Below, in pieces: positions 7,310 to 14,060 of a stretch of DNA of 64,000 nt. The stretch is taken from NCBI GenBank assembly GCA_964451925.1, contig CAYVKA010000008.1:42074-106073 (forward strand), written 5' to 3'. Below the pieces are notes generated by a model. It was not told where the DNA came from, did not search any database, and worked only from the letters and a program-made list of their open reading frames with translations. The translations under genes were made by a program, and so were the position numbers. Numbering within the stretch: position 1 is the first letter of the stretch; every line of letters starts with the position of its first letter. This DNA is from Nevskia sp964451925 (lineage in GTDB: Bacteria > Pseudomonadota > Gammaproteobacteria > Nevskiales > Nevskiaceae).

Positions 7310-8271
7310 CAGGCAGCAGCCTCCATTGACGCTGCGCTCTTTGTGGAGCGCTGGTAGTCCTTCCATTCCACGATCCGATATAGCCCGGTGTTGACCCACC
7401 GCTGAAAGCACAGCAGGTCGGCCCGCCTGCGGTCGTAGACCATCGGATACGGCTTTATCCCGCGCAGCACCATGCGGTTGAAGCGATGCCAGATCGCCTC
7501 CCAGGTCTCCGCGGGGTCGTATCCAACCAGCATGTAAGCCATTAGGTTCTTGGGCGGGATGCCGGCGCGCTCCAGCGTGTCCACGCCACGGAAGAACACC
7601 TTCTCATCACCCAGGTTGTCCCAGGCGGTATAGAGGCGCCGACGGCTGAACGCGGTGTCACGGTATTCGATGCTCGCTAACTCATGTGCGGCCGTGTCAT
7701 CGATCAGCCGGACGTTGATGCCCTGCGAGAGGCACACCCGGAACTTGCCGACACGGATTTCCGCCATGCGCGCCATCCAGTCGGCGGACGGCTGGCCGAA
7801 GAAATCGTTGTCGAGCAGGTGCAGCTTGCGAGGGTACGGCGCGCCGCGGTAGATCCCGGGAATGGTGCTGACGCTGTGGTTCTTCCCCTCCTTCATCGGG
7901 ACCACACAAAACTTGCACTTCAGCCGGCACCCGCGCTGGGTGAAACCGATGGAGTAGTCCACGTCCCAGCCGTCATAGCTGTAGTGCTCGTAGGACGGGA
8001 CGCCGAGAAGTTGCTCAACGGTTTGCGTGTTCCCGCTCCCGGTGCCGCCCAGCACCGCACCCGGCCATTGCTGGCGGAAGCGCTGCAGGCGCGCGGCCGA
8101 GAAACTAAAGATGGCACTGCCATAGACGCGGTCGTAGGCCGGCTCCCACAGATCCGGCTCGATGCGCCGGGTGACGGTGACTTCGTGGCCCAGCGCTCGA
8201 TGCCAGTGCGCCAGCTTCATCAGGGCGAGGTTGGGCAAGGCGCCGTCGATCTGCGTGATGCGGATTTTCAC
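7309..8271 (-). CDS. Radical SAM protein, B12-binding-like N-terminus
   Basis: 320 residues from GTG 8271. The N-terminal ~100 residues (ALPNLALMKLAHWHRALGHE) resemble the cobalamin-binding-like fold found before many radical-SAM domains. The 4Fe-4S motif is Cys115-x3-Cys119-x2-Cys122 (GCRLKCKFC). Radical SAM enzymes cleave S-adenosylmethionine to start radical chemistry; the substrate here is unknown. Adjacent to the DUF5131 gene and close to a cytosine-C5 methyltransferase, which suggests nucleic-acid modification, an inference. Confidence 0.85.
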   Translation of the reverse strand: MKIRITQIDGALPNLALMKLAHWHRALGHEVTVTRRIEPDLWEPAYDRVYGSAIFSFSAARLQRFRQQWPGAVLGGTGSGNTQTVEQLLGVPSYEHYSYDGWDVDYSIGFTQRGCRLKCKFCVVPMKEGKNHSVSTIPGIYRGAPYPRKLHLLDNDFFGQPSADWMARMAEIRVGKFRVCLSQGINVRLIDDTAAHELASIEYRDTAFSRRRLYTAWDNLGDEKVFFRGVDTLERAGIPPKNLMAYMLVGYDPAETWEAIWHRFNRMVLRGIKPYPMVYDRRRADLLCFQRWVNTGLYRIVEWKDYQRSTKSAASMEAAA

Positions 8272-8336
8272 GCAGCCTCCAGCAGCGCCAGCACGAGCGC
8301 CTCGACGGTGCGCCATGGGGCTTTATTCCTTACCAT
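8268..8336 (-). CDS. Possible 22-residue peptide
   Basis: ATG 8336 is preceded by AGGGGAAA, and the frame ends in a TGA that overlaps the GTG start of the radical-SAM gene. The peptide is MVRNKAPWRTVEALVLALL plus three residues. It may only serve to couple translation to the downstream gene. Very short, so low confidence. Confidence 0.3.
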   Translation of the reverse strand: MVRNKAPWRTVEALVLALLEAA

Positions 8337-8547
8337 GATTTCCCCTGCTCGATGGCGGCAACGATGTTGAAGTGCACGCCGTACTCGCGTGCCAGTGGCG
8401 CAACCGATCGAGGCGCTCGCGCTCCTGCCGCTTTTCTGCGTCTTCCAGGCGGCAGCCAACGGTGGAAGCCAAAATGCCGATGGCAATACTTCCCAGGCCG
8501 ATGAATTGGCAGGCAAGGATGCCGGTGCGAAGCAGTAGGGTTTTCAT
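8323..8547 (-). CDS. Small membrane-anchored hypothetical protein
   Basis: 74 residues. ATG 8547 overlaps the methyltransferase stop as ATGA. A hydrophobic segment at residues 8-31 (GILACQFIGLGSIAIGIL) is followed by a charged helix (EDAEKRQERERLDRLR). One-span membrane protein of unknown function. Confidence 0.5.
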   Translation of the reverse strand: MKTLLLRTGILACQFIGLGSIAIGILASTVGCRLEDAEKRQERERLDRLRHWHASTACTSTSLPPSSRGNHGKE

Positions 8548-10445
8548 GCAGCCATCCTCATCTCGGGCACGGTATCGGCGGGGAAATTAGCCTTCAGAAT
8601 CGCTACCGCCGGCGGCGGTGAGACGCTGTTGCCAATGAACCTAACCTGCTCGGTCTTGGTGAACTTCCGGCCGTCATGGCCGTTGGTGATGACATAGCTG
8701 GGCGGGAATCCCTGGCAGAGCTTCAGCTCCTCCGGAGTCAGCATCCGCAGGCCGATATCGACGATCAGGTAGGAGTTGCCATCGATGACGACGGTTACCA
8801 GCGCCAAGCGGTCCTTTGTGGTGATTGCCGGTGATGGGTCGCGCAGGTCGCTCCACTGACCGCCCTGTCCGTAGTAGCGCATGAGGAATGCAGCCACGCG
8901 CAAGGCGCCTTCTTCCACATCGCGGGACAGCGTGCACTGAACAACCCCATGATGACCGCCAGTGGCGATCGTCGGTGCCGGGTCTCGCGGATCGGTCGGC
9001 GCGTGGCCAGTCGTGTTCGTAACGAGAGTGGCAGTGACCAGGCCGTGGTGCTGTCCCCCAGCCGACGCCGTCCGCAGCGGCTCGCGGGCGTCCCGCGCAT
9101 CACAATTTCCGCGGAAGTGGGCCAGGTGGGCTGTCACCAGCCCTTGCTGGCTACCGGTGGTGGTGATCGCGCTCAGCGGCTTGCGTACGTCATGGCCGGG
9201 ATGGATGCCCCCGCTGGGCATGGTATTGTGCTGCGCCAGGAACGCTGTCACCAGAGCATGCTTGCCACCTTCTGCAACGACGGTGCCGAGCGGCTTGTCC
9301 AGGCCTGGAACACGAGGCTGCTGGCCCTCCCGCTCGCCGTAGCCGGTCTGAATCAGTGTGGCGGCGCACAACGCCTGTTCGCCACCCTTGGCCGTGGTGA
9401 TGACGGGCAGAGGCTTGTTGACGCCGTGGATTCGGCCGCTCTGCGTGACCTGCTGCAGGTGCGGTGCCACCAGCATCAGTTCGCCCCTCTGGGCGCCGGT
9501 TACCGTGCGCAACGGCTCCCGCACGCTGTGCACGCGGTTTCCGCCCTGGTGCGTGGCGGAGACAATGAACGGATCGGCCGAATTGATGACGTGGCGGAAT
9601 ACACCGGTCGCCACCCGGCGCAGCGAAGCATCGGCCAAGTCCTTTTTGCGGCCAAAGATCGACGGGCACGGAATGCTGAAGTCGATGCACTCCGCCGCAG
9701 ACCGCCACTTCTTCTGGCCGCGTTTCGGGTTCTTGAAGTGCGTAGGCTTTGGCCATACCACCGGCAGCCCATCGCGCCTCGCGATCATGAACAGCCGCTC
9801 GCGTGTCGTCGGCGCGCCGAAGTCGGCCGCATTTATAATGCGCCAGTCAACCGAATATCCGAGGGCCCGCAGCTCCGCCACGAAGCGGCGCCAATATAGG
9901 CCCTTGCGCCTTGGGTCGGGAATCAGGAATTGCTGGTCGACCGGGACTCGCTCGCCTGGTGCCGCCACTGAACGGTCCAGCTTTATGACGCGACCGGTCA
10001 CAGGATCGCGCTTTGCGATCAACGGACCCCAGCGCAGGATCTGCTTGACGTTCTCCAAAGACAGGACTCGGACGCTCTCCTGACCGACCCAGCGCAATGC
10101 CAGCCAGGTGAGTGCACGGACTTTCTTGCTACGCGGCTGGCCGCCCTTGGCCTGGCTGTGGTCGGTGCAGTCCGGCGAGATGTGGAATAGGCCGACCGGC
10201 CGCCCTCGGGTGATCTGCTTGGGCGGAATCTCGCGCATGTCTGCGCGCAGGTGAGGCGTCTGTGGGTGGTTGACCTGGTGACAGGACAGCGCGCCGTCGT
10301 TGTGATTCATGGCGAAATCGGCGTGCCGGCCGAAGGCCTGTTCGATTGCCTCCGACATCCCGCCGGCGCCGGCGAAGCCGTCAACGATCATTTCGTCGGC
10401 CAGGCCGAGAATGAATTGCCGTGGGGCTGACCCATCAGCGCTCAT
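8544..10445 (-). CDS. DNA cytosine-C5 methyltransferase with tandem-repeat insertion
   Basis: 633 residues. Motif I FAGAGGMSEAI (residues 24-34), motif IV catalytic Cys93 in SPDC rather than the usual PPC, motif VI ENV (131-133), motif VIII RER (215-217), and motif X GNSVSPP near residue 610 are all present. Between motifs VIII and IX a ~250-residue region repeats a unit of the form xPLxTVTxxGxxxLVxAxL about seven times, replacing a conventional target recognition domain. It probably protects phage DNA from host restriction or marks it. Overlaps neighbours by ATGA on both sides. Confidence 0.9.
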   Translation of the reverse strand: MSADGSAPRQFILGLADEMIVDGFAGAGGMSEAIEQAFGRHADFAMNHNDGALSCHQVNHPQTPHLRADMREIPPKQITRGRPVGLFHISPDCTDHSQAKGGQPRSKKVRALTWLALRWVGQESVRVLSLENVKQILRWGPLIAKRDPVTGRVIKLDRSVAAPGERVPVDQQFLIPDPRRKGLYWRRFVAELRALGYSVDWRIINAADFGAPTTRERLFMIARRDGLPVVWPKPTHFKNPKRGQKKWRSAAECIDFSIPCPSIFGRKKDLADASLRRVATGVFRHVINSADPFIVSATHQGGNRVHSVREPLRTVTGAQRGELMLVAPHLQQVTQSGRIHGVNKPLPVITTAKGGEQALCAATLIQTGYGEREGQQPRVPGLDKPLGTVVAEGGKHALVTAFLAQHNTMPSGGIHPGHDVRKPLSAITTTGSQQGLVTAHLAHFRGNCDARDAREPLRTASAGGQHHGLVTATLVTNTTGHAPTDPRDPAPTIATGGHHGVVQCTLSRDVEEGALRVAAFLMRYYGQGGQWSDLRDPSPAITTKDRLALVTVVIDGNSYLIVDIGLRMLTPEELKLCQGFPPSYVITNGHDGRKFTKTEQVRFIGNSVSPPPAVAILKANFPADTVPEMRMAA

Positions 10446-10633
10446 GCTCGTTCCTCAGGTTGAACGATGCACCTCTCAACTCGATTGCGAACACGTTCGA
10501 TATCGAGCAGGTTGGCGGTGCGAACGTCTTCTGGAAGAGACGGGCTGGTGACAACCAAGGATATTTCGGCAACTGCCCGCTCCAGCTGCCCCATCAGGGC
10601 ATGGGAGTCGCCGACCAGTGGAGCATTGCTCAT
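10442..10633 (-). CDS. Small helical protein between RT and methyltransferase
   Basis: 63 residues, predicted helical (QLERAVAEISLVV, VRTANLLDIERVRNRVER). ATG 10633 overlaps the reverse transcriptase stop and its own stop overlaps the methyltransferase start, both as ATGA, so it is translated in a coupled chain. Unknown function; not obviously part of the DGR. Confidence 0.6.
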   Translation of the reverse strand: MSNAPLVGDSHALMGQLERAVAEISLVVTSPSLPEDVRTANLLDIERVRNRVERCIVQPEERA

Positions 10634-11904
10634 GCTCCACCCCGCAATTTAACCTTCACGTGTCTGCCCTCAAGTCGGGAATGGAAGTGCCGCTTTACCC
10701 CAGTCAACGGCTGCAGCCAGGGGTATCGACGATGGAAGTCCTGGATCAGCCGATGACTGTTTGCGTGCGAGAAATGCCCGCGTCCGTAACTGGCCCAAAT
10801 GGAATTGAGATGCCGGTATTGCTCCGGCGTGGCACGGGCAAAGCCACTACCGACATGCTGTCGCTCCCAAAGAGACAGCTTTTCCCGGGCATGTGAGACG
10901 ACGCGCCGGCGCACCGTCGTGTGGGTTGGTTTGACCACATAACCCAGAAAGTCGATGCCCAGGGTCAGCGGCTTGAGTTCGCCTTCGTCCTTGAGCTCAA
11001 GCCGCAGCCGGTCGCGCAGGAACTGCTCAATCTGGACCTTCCAGGCCTGTAGCTGCGCGCGGTCCTGGTGGATGATCACAAAGTCATCGACGTAGCGGAC
11101 ATAACGCTTCGCCTTCAAGACGTGCTTGACGAACTGGTCAAGCTCGTTGAGGTAGACGTTGGCGAAGAACTGGCTGGAGAGGTTGCCAATCGTGATGCCG
11201 CGGCCAGGTGCCGCGTTTTCCAGGCGCTTGTGAGCGGGTACCATGGCTTGCTCGGCGGCCGATGCCGCGTAGTGCACGCCCGCTGCAAGCGGCGGCCGCC
11301 GAATCAACGCGTGCACGGCACGCTGCGTCACTTCGGGCACACCAGACCTGCCCATCTGCCCTTTCAACTGCTCCCACAACTTACGGCGCCAAATCGTGTT
11401 GAAGAAGTTCTTGATGTCCAGCTTCAGTGACCAGCCACCGCCCTGTCCGCTATGGACCTGGCGAACGAACTGCCTGAGTCGGTTCACCGCGGCATTGGTG
11501 CCCTTGCCTTTTCGGTTGCTGAAACTGTCATGGATGAAGATCGGCTCGTAGACCTTCGTCAATTGTGGAATCAGCAGATGATGGACAACCCGATCGCGGA
11601 AGGCTGGTGCATGGATCTGCCGCGCCTTCGGCCTGATGGCCACCGACAACGTGCACCGCGAAGGCGACCACGTGCCGGCATTGATCTCTTTGCGAAGCCT
11701 GATCAGGTGCTCGATGCGGCGGGTGCCGAATCGGACCTGGTCATAGCTTGGCTTCTTGTTCCTGCGCGCGCGGCGATATGCGCCGCGCAATTCCTTCAGC
11801 GTGACACCCTGACACTCACTGGCGGCGGACAAGCGGCAGAGCCGGAGGCGCGCGCTGTTGTTGCGGTTGTTCCAGTTCACGTTGCCGTTGTTGAAGTTGA
11901 CCAT
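10630..11904 (-). CDS. DGR reverse transcriptase
   Basis: Retroelement-type reverse transcriptase of the diversity-generating class. Counting from ATG 11904: catalytic Asp163 in LKLDIKNFF, the DGR-typical IGxxxSQ motif at TIGNLSSQ (239-246), YVDD at 271-274, and a thumb region ending LRLELKDEGE and GIDFLGY. DGR enzymes copy template RNA with errors at adenines. The start is unclear: the frame is open up to GTG 12009; ATG 11904 lies inside the template repeat; between the template and the conserved VTLKEL there is only a TTG (11790). The reading frame through the template is the one used in the targets. Confidence 0.9.
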   Translation of the reverse strand: MVNFNNGNVNWNNRNNSARLRLCRLSAASECQGVTLKELRGAYRRARRNKKPSYDQVRFGTRRIEHLIRLRKEINAGTWSPSRCTLSVAIRPKARQIHAPAFRDRVVHHLLIPQLTKVYEPIFIHDSFSNRKGKGTNAAVNRLRQFVRQVHSGQGGGWSLKLDIKNFFNTIWRRKLWEQLKGQMGRSGVPEVTQRAVHALIRRPPLAAGVHYAASAAEQAMVPAHKRLENAAPGRGITIGNLSSQFFANVYLNELDQFVKHVLKAKRYVRYVDDFVIIHQDRAQLQAWKVQIEQFLRDRLRLELKDEGELKPLTLGIDFLGYVVKPTHTTVRRRVVSHAREKLSLWERQHVGSGFARATPEQYRHLNSIWASYGRGHFSHANSHRLIQDFHRRYPWLQPLTGVKRHFHSRLEGRHVKVKLRGGA

Positions 11905-11927
11905 GTAGACGTAGGACGAATCCGACG
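11818..11927 (-). repeat. DGR template repeat (TR), 110 bp
   Basis: Matches the two variable repeats over exactly 110 bp. On the coding strand it is rich in AAC codons (translated VNFNNGNVNWNNRNN), and 24 adenines are available as mutable positions. The 3' 40 bp, GC-rich and nearly free of adenine, are identical in template and both variable copies and act as the initiation-of-mutagenic-homing type segment. It lies between avd and the RT body and in frame with the RT. Confidence 0.95.
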
Positions 11928-11984
11928 TTTCCCGATGCTCTTGGGACCAGGCCGGGCATCCAACTGGTAGCACGGCTTCGTCAT
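11877..11984 (-). CDS. Possible 35-residue leader peptide ending inside the TR
   Basis: ATG 11984 overlaps the avd stop (ATGA) and has a perfect AGGAGG 7 bp upstream, the best ribosome site in the DGR. The frame, MTKPCYQLDARPG onward, stops at 11877 within the template, 27 bp past the in-template ATG 11904 of the RT frame. It may couple avd translation to RT reinitiation or keep ribosomes on the template RNA. Product itself need not be functional. Confidence 0.4.
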   Translation of the reverse strand: MTKPCYQLDARPGPKSIGKRRIRPTSTWSTSTTAT

Positions 11985-12424
11985 GGATATGCCTCCTGCG
12001 AGGCGGCACCGGTACTCAGTGTCAAGGCACGCTCCTGCCGCCCGTGGGCATCAGGACTCTGGCCTTTGAGGGTGGTGTCTGCCTGCTTGAGCCAGCCACC
12101 GCATTGCCTGCCACAACTGCCGGCAATCTCGGTGATCAGTCCGGCCCACTCAAGGCTGATGCACTGAAGACGCTCCGCCATGTCGATGCGGAGCTTGATA
12201 CGGTCGATCAGGGAGGACATCTTCCAGAGCAGGCTGATCTGCCTGGACGGGTGCTTCGATGCCCTGGCCGCTTCCTGCCCCAGCAGAACGGCATTGGTCG
12301 CATCCTCCCGCAGATCGCCACCCAGCGTGTGCCTGTAGTCCCTGGGGAACTTGGCGGTTGCCTTCTCGATTTGGAACAGAAGGCGTTCCGCTTCGGTGAC
12401 GATCTGTGGGAAGTTGGATTTCAT
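11981..12424 (-). CDS. avd: Avd, DGR accessory variability determinant
   Basis: 147 residues, ATG 12424. The N-terminal ~115 residues show the four-helix-bundle pattern of Avd/bAvd proteins, including LLFQIEKATAKFPRDYRHTLG and LLWKMSSLIDRIKLR. Avd forms a pentameric barrel that binds the RT and template RNA and is needed for mutagenic reverse transcription. The C-terminal ~30 residues are disordered. It sits between target A and the template, the classic DGR order. Confidence 0.88.
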   Translation of the reverse strand: MKSNFPQIVTEAERLLFQIEKATAKFPRDYRHTLGGDLREDATNAVLLGQEAARASKHPSRQISLLWKMSSLIDRIKLRIDMAERLQCISLEWAGLITEIAGSCGRQCGGWLKQADTTLKGQSPDAHGRQERALTLSTGAASQEAYP

Positions 12425-12457
12425 GCCAGTTCTAAAAAGCCGAACTTACTGACTGGC
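12425..12457. promoter_or_regulatory. Hairpin spanning the VR1 3' boundary
   Basis: GCCAGT (12425-12430) pairs with ACTGGC (12452-12457), enclosing the target stop codon and an 18-bp segment that is also found after VR2 but not after the TR. DGRs such as that of phage BPP-1 need a hairpin just after the variable repeat for homing. The stem is only 6 bp. Confidence 0.45.
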
Positions 12458-12913
12458 GGCGGACAAGCGGCAGAGCCGGAGGCGCGCGCTGCCGCGGCGG
12501 CTGCTCCAGCCCACGCCGCCGAGGTCGAAGCCGACCAGGCAGACGCAGGACGAACCCGACGGGTCTTCTTTTGATGTGCGGTACCAGTCATCCGTCGGCG
12601 TATGTTTGGCCAGTTCGGGATAGGTGGCTGGGTTGTAGTAGTCGCGGCAGACCAAGACCTGCGTTTCCCGGTCATCAGGAATGAACCAGTCGGTCTTGCC
12701 GAGCGTGGTGCATTCCTTGGCGATCTTCTCGGCGTGGTCCTGGTCCTCGGTCTCGTGGGTCGCGAGCTCGAAGGTCAGACCGTACTGCGGGAAGTCGAAC
12801 GCGACGGCGAGTGGGGACTCGGCATCGACGGGATTTCCAACGGCATCGAGGAACACGATGATGGGCTTCTCCCTGAGATTGATCAGGCGAGAGATGGGCT
12901 TTGCTTCGGACAT
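12446..12913 (-). CDS. DGR target protein A (C-terminal variable domain)
   Basis: 155 residues from ATG 12913, preceded by AGGAGACACC; an in-frame ATG 75 bp upstream lacks a site. The C-terminal half (DWFIPDDRETQVLV, PELAKHTPTDDWY, then the variable repeat) fits the C-type-lectin-like/DUF1566-type fold used by DGR targets for ligand binding. The last 36 residues are encoded by the variable repeat, with LRLCRLSAAS fixed at the end. No signal peptide. Paralogue of target B, sharing FPQYG, AKEC and the PELxKxTPxDDxY segment. Confidence 0.85.
   Translation of the reverse strand: MSEAKPISRLINLREKPIIVFLDAVGNPVDAESPLAVAFDFPQYGLTFELATHETEDQDHAEKIAKECTTLGKTDWFIPDDRETQVLVCRDYYNPATYPELAKHTPTDDWYRTSKEDPSGSSCVCLVGFDLGGVGWSSRRGSARLRLCRLSAASQ
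12452..12561 (-). repeat. DGR variable repeat 1 (VR1), 110 bp
   Basis: Aligned without gaps to the TR, it differs at 19 positions, every one a template adenine on the coding strand: 15 A-to-G, 3 A-to-C and 1 A-to-T. It encodes the C-terminus of target A (SSCVCLVGFDLGGVGW and so on). The 40-bp GC-rich end is identical to the TR. Confidence 0.95.
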
Positions 12914-12984
12914 TGGTGTCTCCTGTTTACTTACAGTAGATAACTGGCCGCCATAGCGGCCGGGTTCATAAAAGGGATCGGAAC

Positions 12985-13245
12985 TCACGGGGCGGTCGGT
13001 TGTGCTGTTGCTTCGGCGCGCACCAACTGCTCCAGCGCGACCTGCACCACGTAGGGCGCCTCCACGTAGCCGGGGTGATCGGGGGAATACAGGTACTGTT
13101 TAAACCTGCTGCGAGGCACACCAGTCCGACGCGCCGCTTCTCTTTGCGAGATGCCGGCCGATTCGATCAACTGGCGCAGGTACATCGGATCACGTTTGAA
13201 GAATAGACGCGCATTGACAGGTGTTGTGGCCAGCACTGTGTTCAT
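12985..13245 (-). CDS. Small helix-turn-helix protein between the DGR targets
   Basis: 86 residues from ATG 13245, which overlaps the preceding stop as ATGA; an internal ATG at 13185 is possible. Residues 21-55 form a Cro/CI-like helix-turn-helix: MYLRQLIESAGISQREAARR followed by TGVPRSRFKQYL. Probably a DNA-binding regulator acting on this operon or the DGR. It lies between target B and target A in one polycistron. Confidence 0.7.
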   Translation of the reverse strand: MNTVLATTPVNARLFFKRDPMYLRQLIESAGISQREAARRTGVPRSRFKQYLYSPDHPGYVEAPYVVQVALEQLVRAEATAQPTAP

Positions 13246-13436
13246 CCAACAGCACGATGATCGGTGGGTGGGGACTGATACCGCACTGATTCCACGAGGC
13301 CGCACGTGTCGCCATCGCAATAAACGACACGCCACTTGGCAACCCAGAAGGCCCGTGCACCAGGAAGAATCTCCTTCTGGCATCTCTGGCACAGACATCT
13401 GAAGTTCACGCGTATCCAGCGCGCGTTGCGGCTCAT
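13242..13436 (-). CDS. Small Cys-rich protein between the DGR targets
   Basis: 64 residues, ATG 13436 with GGAG six bases upstream, starting 28 bp after the target B stop. CLCQRCQKEI and YCDGDTCGLV supply four or more cysteines spaced like a zinc ribbon. Unknown function; translationally coupled to the helix-turn-helix gene. Confidence 0.6.
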   Translation of the reverse strand: MSRNARWIRVNFRCLCQRCQKEILPGARAFWVAKWRVVYCDGDTCGLVESVRYQSPPTDHRAVG

Positions 13437-13444
13437 GGAAGGCT

Positions 13445-13474
13445 CCAGTCCAAAAAGCCGAACTTACTGACTGG
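13445..13474. promoter_or_regulatory. Hairpin spanning the VR2 3' boundary
   Basis: CCAGTC (13445-13450) pairs with GACTGG (13469-13474). The left arm differs from that at VR1 but still pairs, which is a compensatory-looking change. The loop contains the segment AAAAAGCCGAACTTACTG shared with the VR1 flank. Confidence 0.45.
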
Positions 13475-14060
13475 CGGCGGACAAGCGGCAGAGCCGGAGG
13501 CGCGCGCTGCTGTAGCGGTAGTACCAGTACACGAGGCCGTAGCCGAAGCCGACCATGCAGACGTAGGACGAATCCGACGGATATGGGCTCGACGTAATGT
13601 AGTAATCGTCAAAAGGCGTGTACTTCACCAGTTCCGGATGGGTGGCCGGCCGAACCTGCTTGCGGTTCACCAGGAGTTGAAGTTCCATATCCTTCGGCAC
13701 AAACCAGTCGGAATGACCGAGAGCCCGGCACTCTTTGGCCTGGCGATCAGCATCATCAGCGTTCTTGACGGTGAGCACATCGAGCAGGAAGGTGCGACCG
13801 TACTGCGGTAACTCGAAGGCCATTGCACCGGCGTCATCGGGCAGCGGTTTCCCGTTGGCGCCAAGGAACACAATTTTCGGCGGCGCGAGGGGATCGATGA
13901 AGGTGACAGTGTTGGCTGCTGTGCTCTTGACCAGATCAGCCACCTCGCCAAGCTTGGTCAGGATGGCTTCGCGCGGCACTGGCACATGTAGACGGCGGGC
14001 AGCTTGAATCAGTTCGAATTCACCCAAAGTGATGGGTGCGGCTTGTGCGGCAGTGTTCAT
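13464..14060 (-). CDS. DGR target protein B (C-terminal variable domain)
   Basis: 198 residues, ATG 14060 with AGGAG upstream. Residues 1-55 form a helical N-terminal region absent from target A; residues 56-198 are homologous to target A (KIVFLGANGKPL, QYGRTFLLDV, DWFVPKDMELQLLV, PELVKYTPFDDYY). The C-terminal variable repeat gives a Tyr/Gly-rich surface, YGLVYWYYRYSS, resembling binding loops. No signal peptide or membrane segment, so its ligand and location are unclear. Confidence 0.85.
   Translation of the reverse strand: MNTAAQAAPITLGEFELIQAARRLHVPVPREAILTKLGEVADLVKSTAANTVTFIDPLAPPKIVFLGANGKPLPDDAGAMAFELPQYGRTFLLDVLTVKNADDADRQAKECRALGHSDWFVPKDMELQLLVNRKQVRPATHPELVKYTPFDDYYITSSPYPSDSSYVCMVGFGYGLVYWYYRYSSARLRLCRLSAASQ
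13470..13579 (-). repeat. DGR variable repeat 2 (VR2), 110 bp
   Basis: Gap-free alignment to the TR shows 13 differences, all at template adenines: 6 A-to-G, 6 A-to-T, 1 A-to-C. Its pattern differs from VR1, so the two targets were diversified independently. The GC-rich 40-bp end is identical to the TR and VR1. Confidence 0.95.

Noticed and set aside
11920..11950. GGGAAAC as a -1 frameshift site linking the leader peptide to the RT
   Set aside because: The heptamer is not in the X-XXY-YYZ phase of the leader frame.
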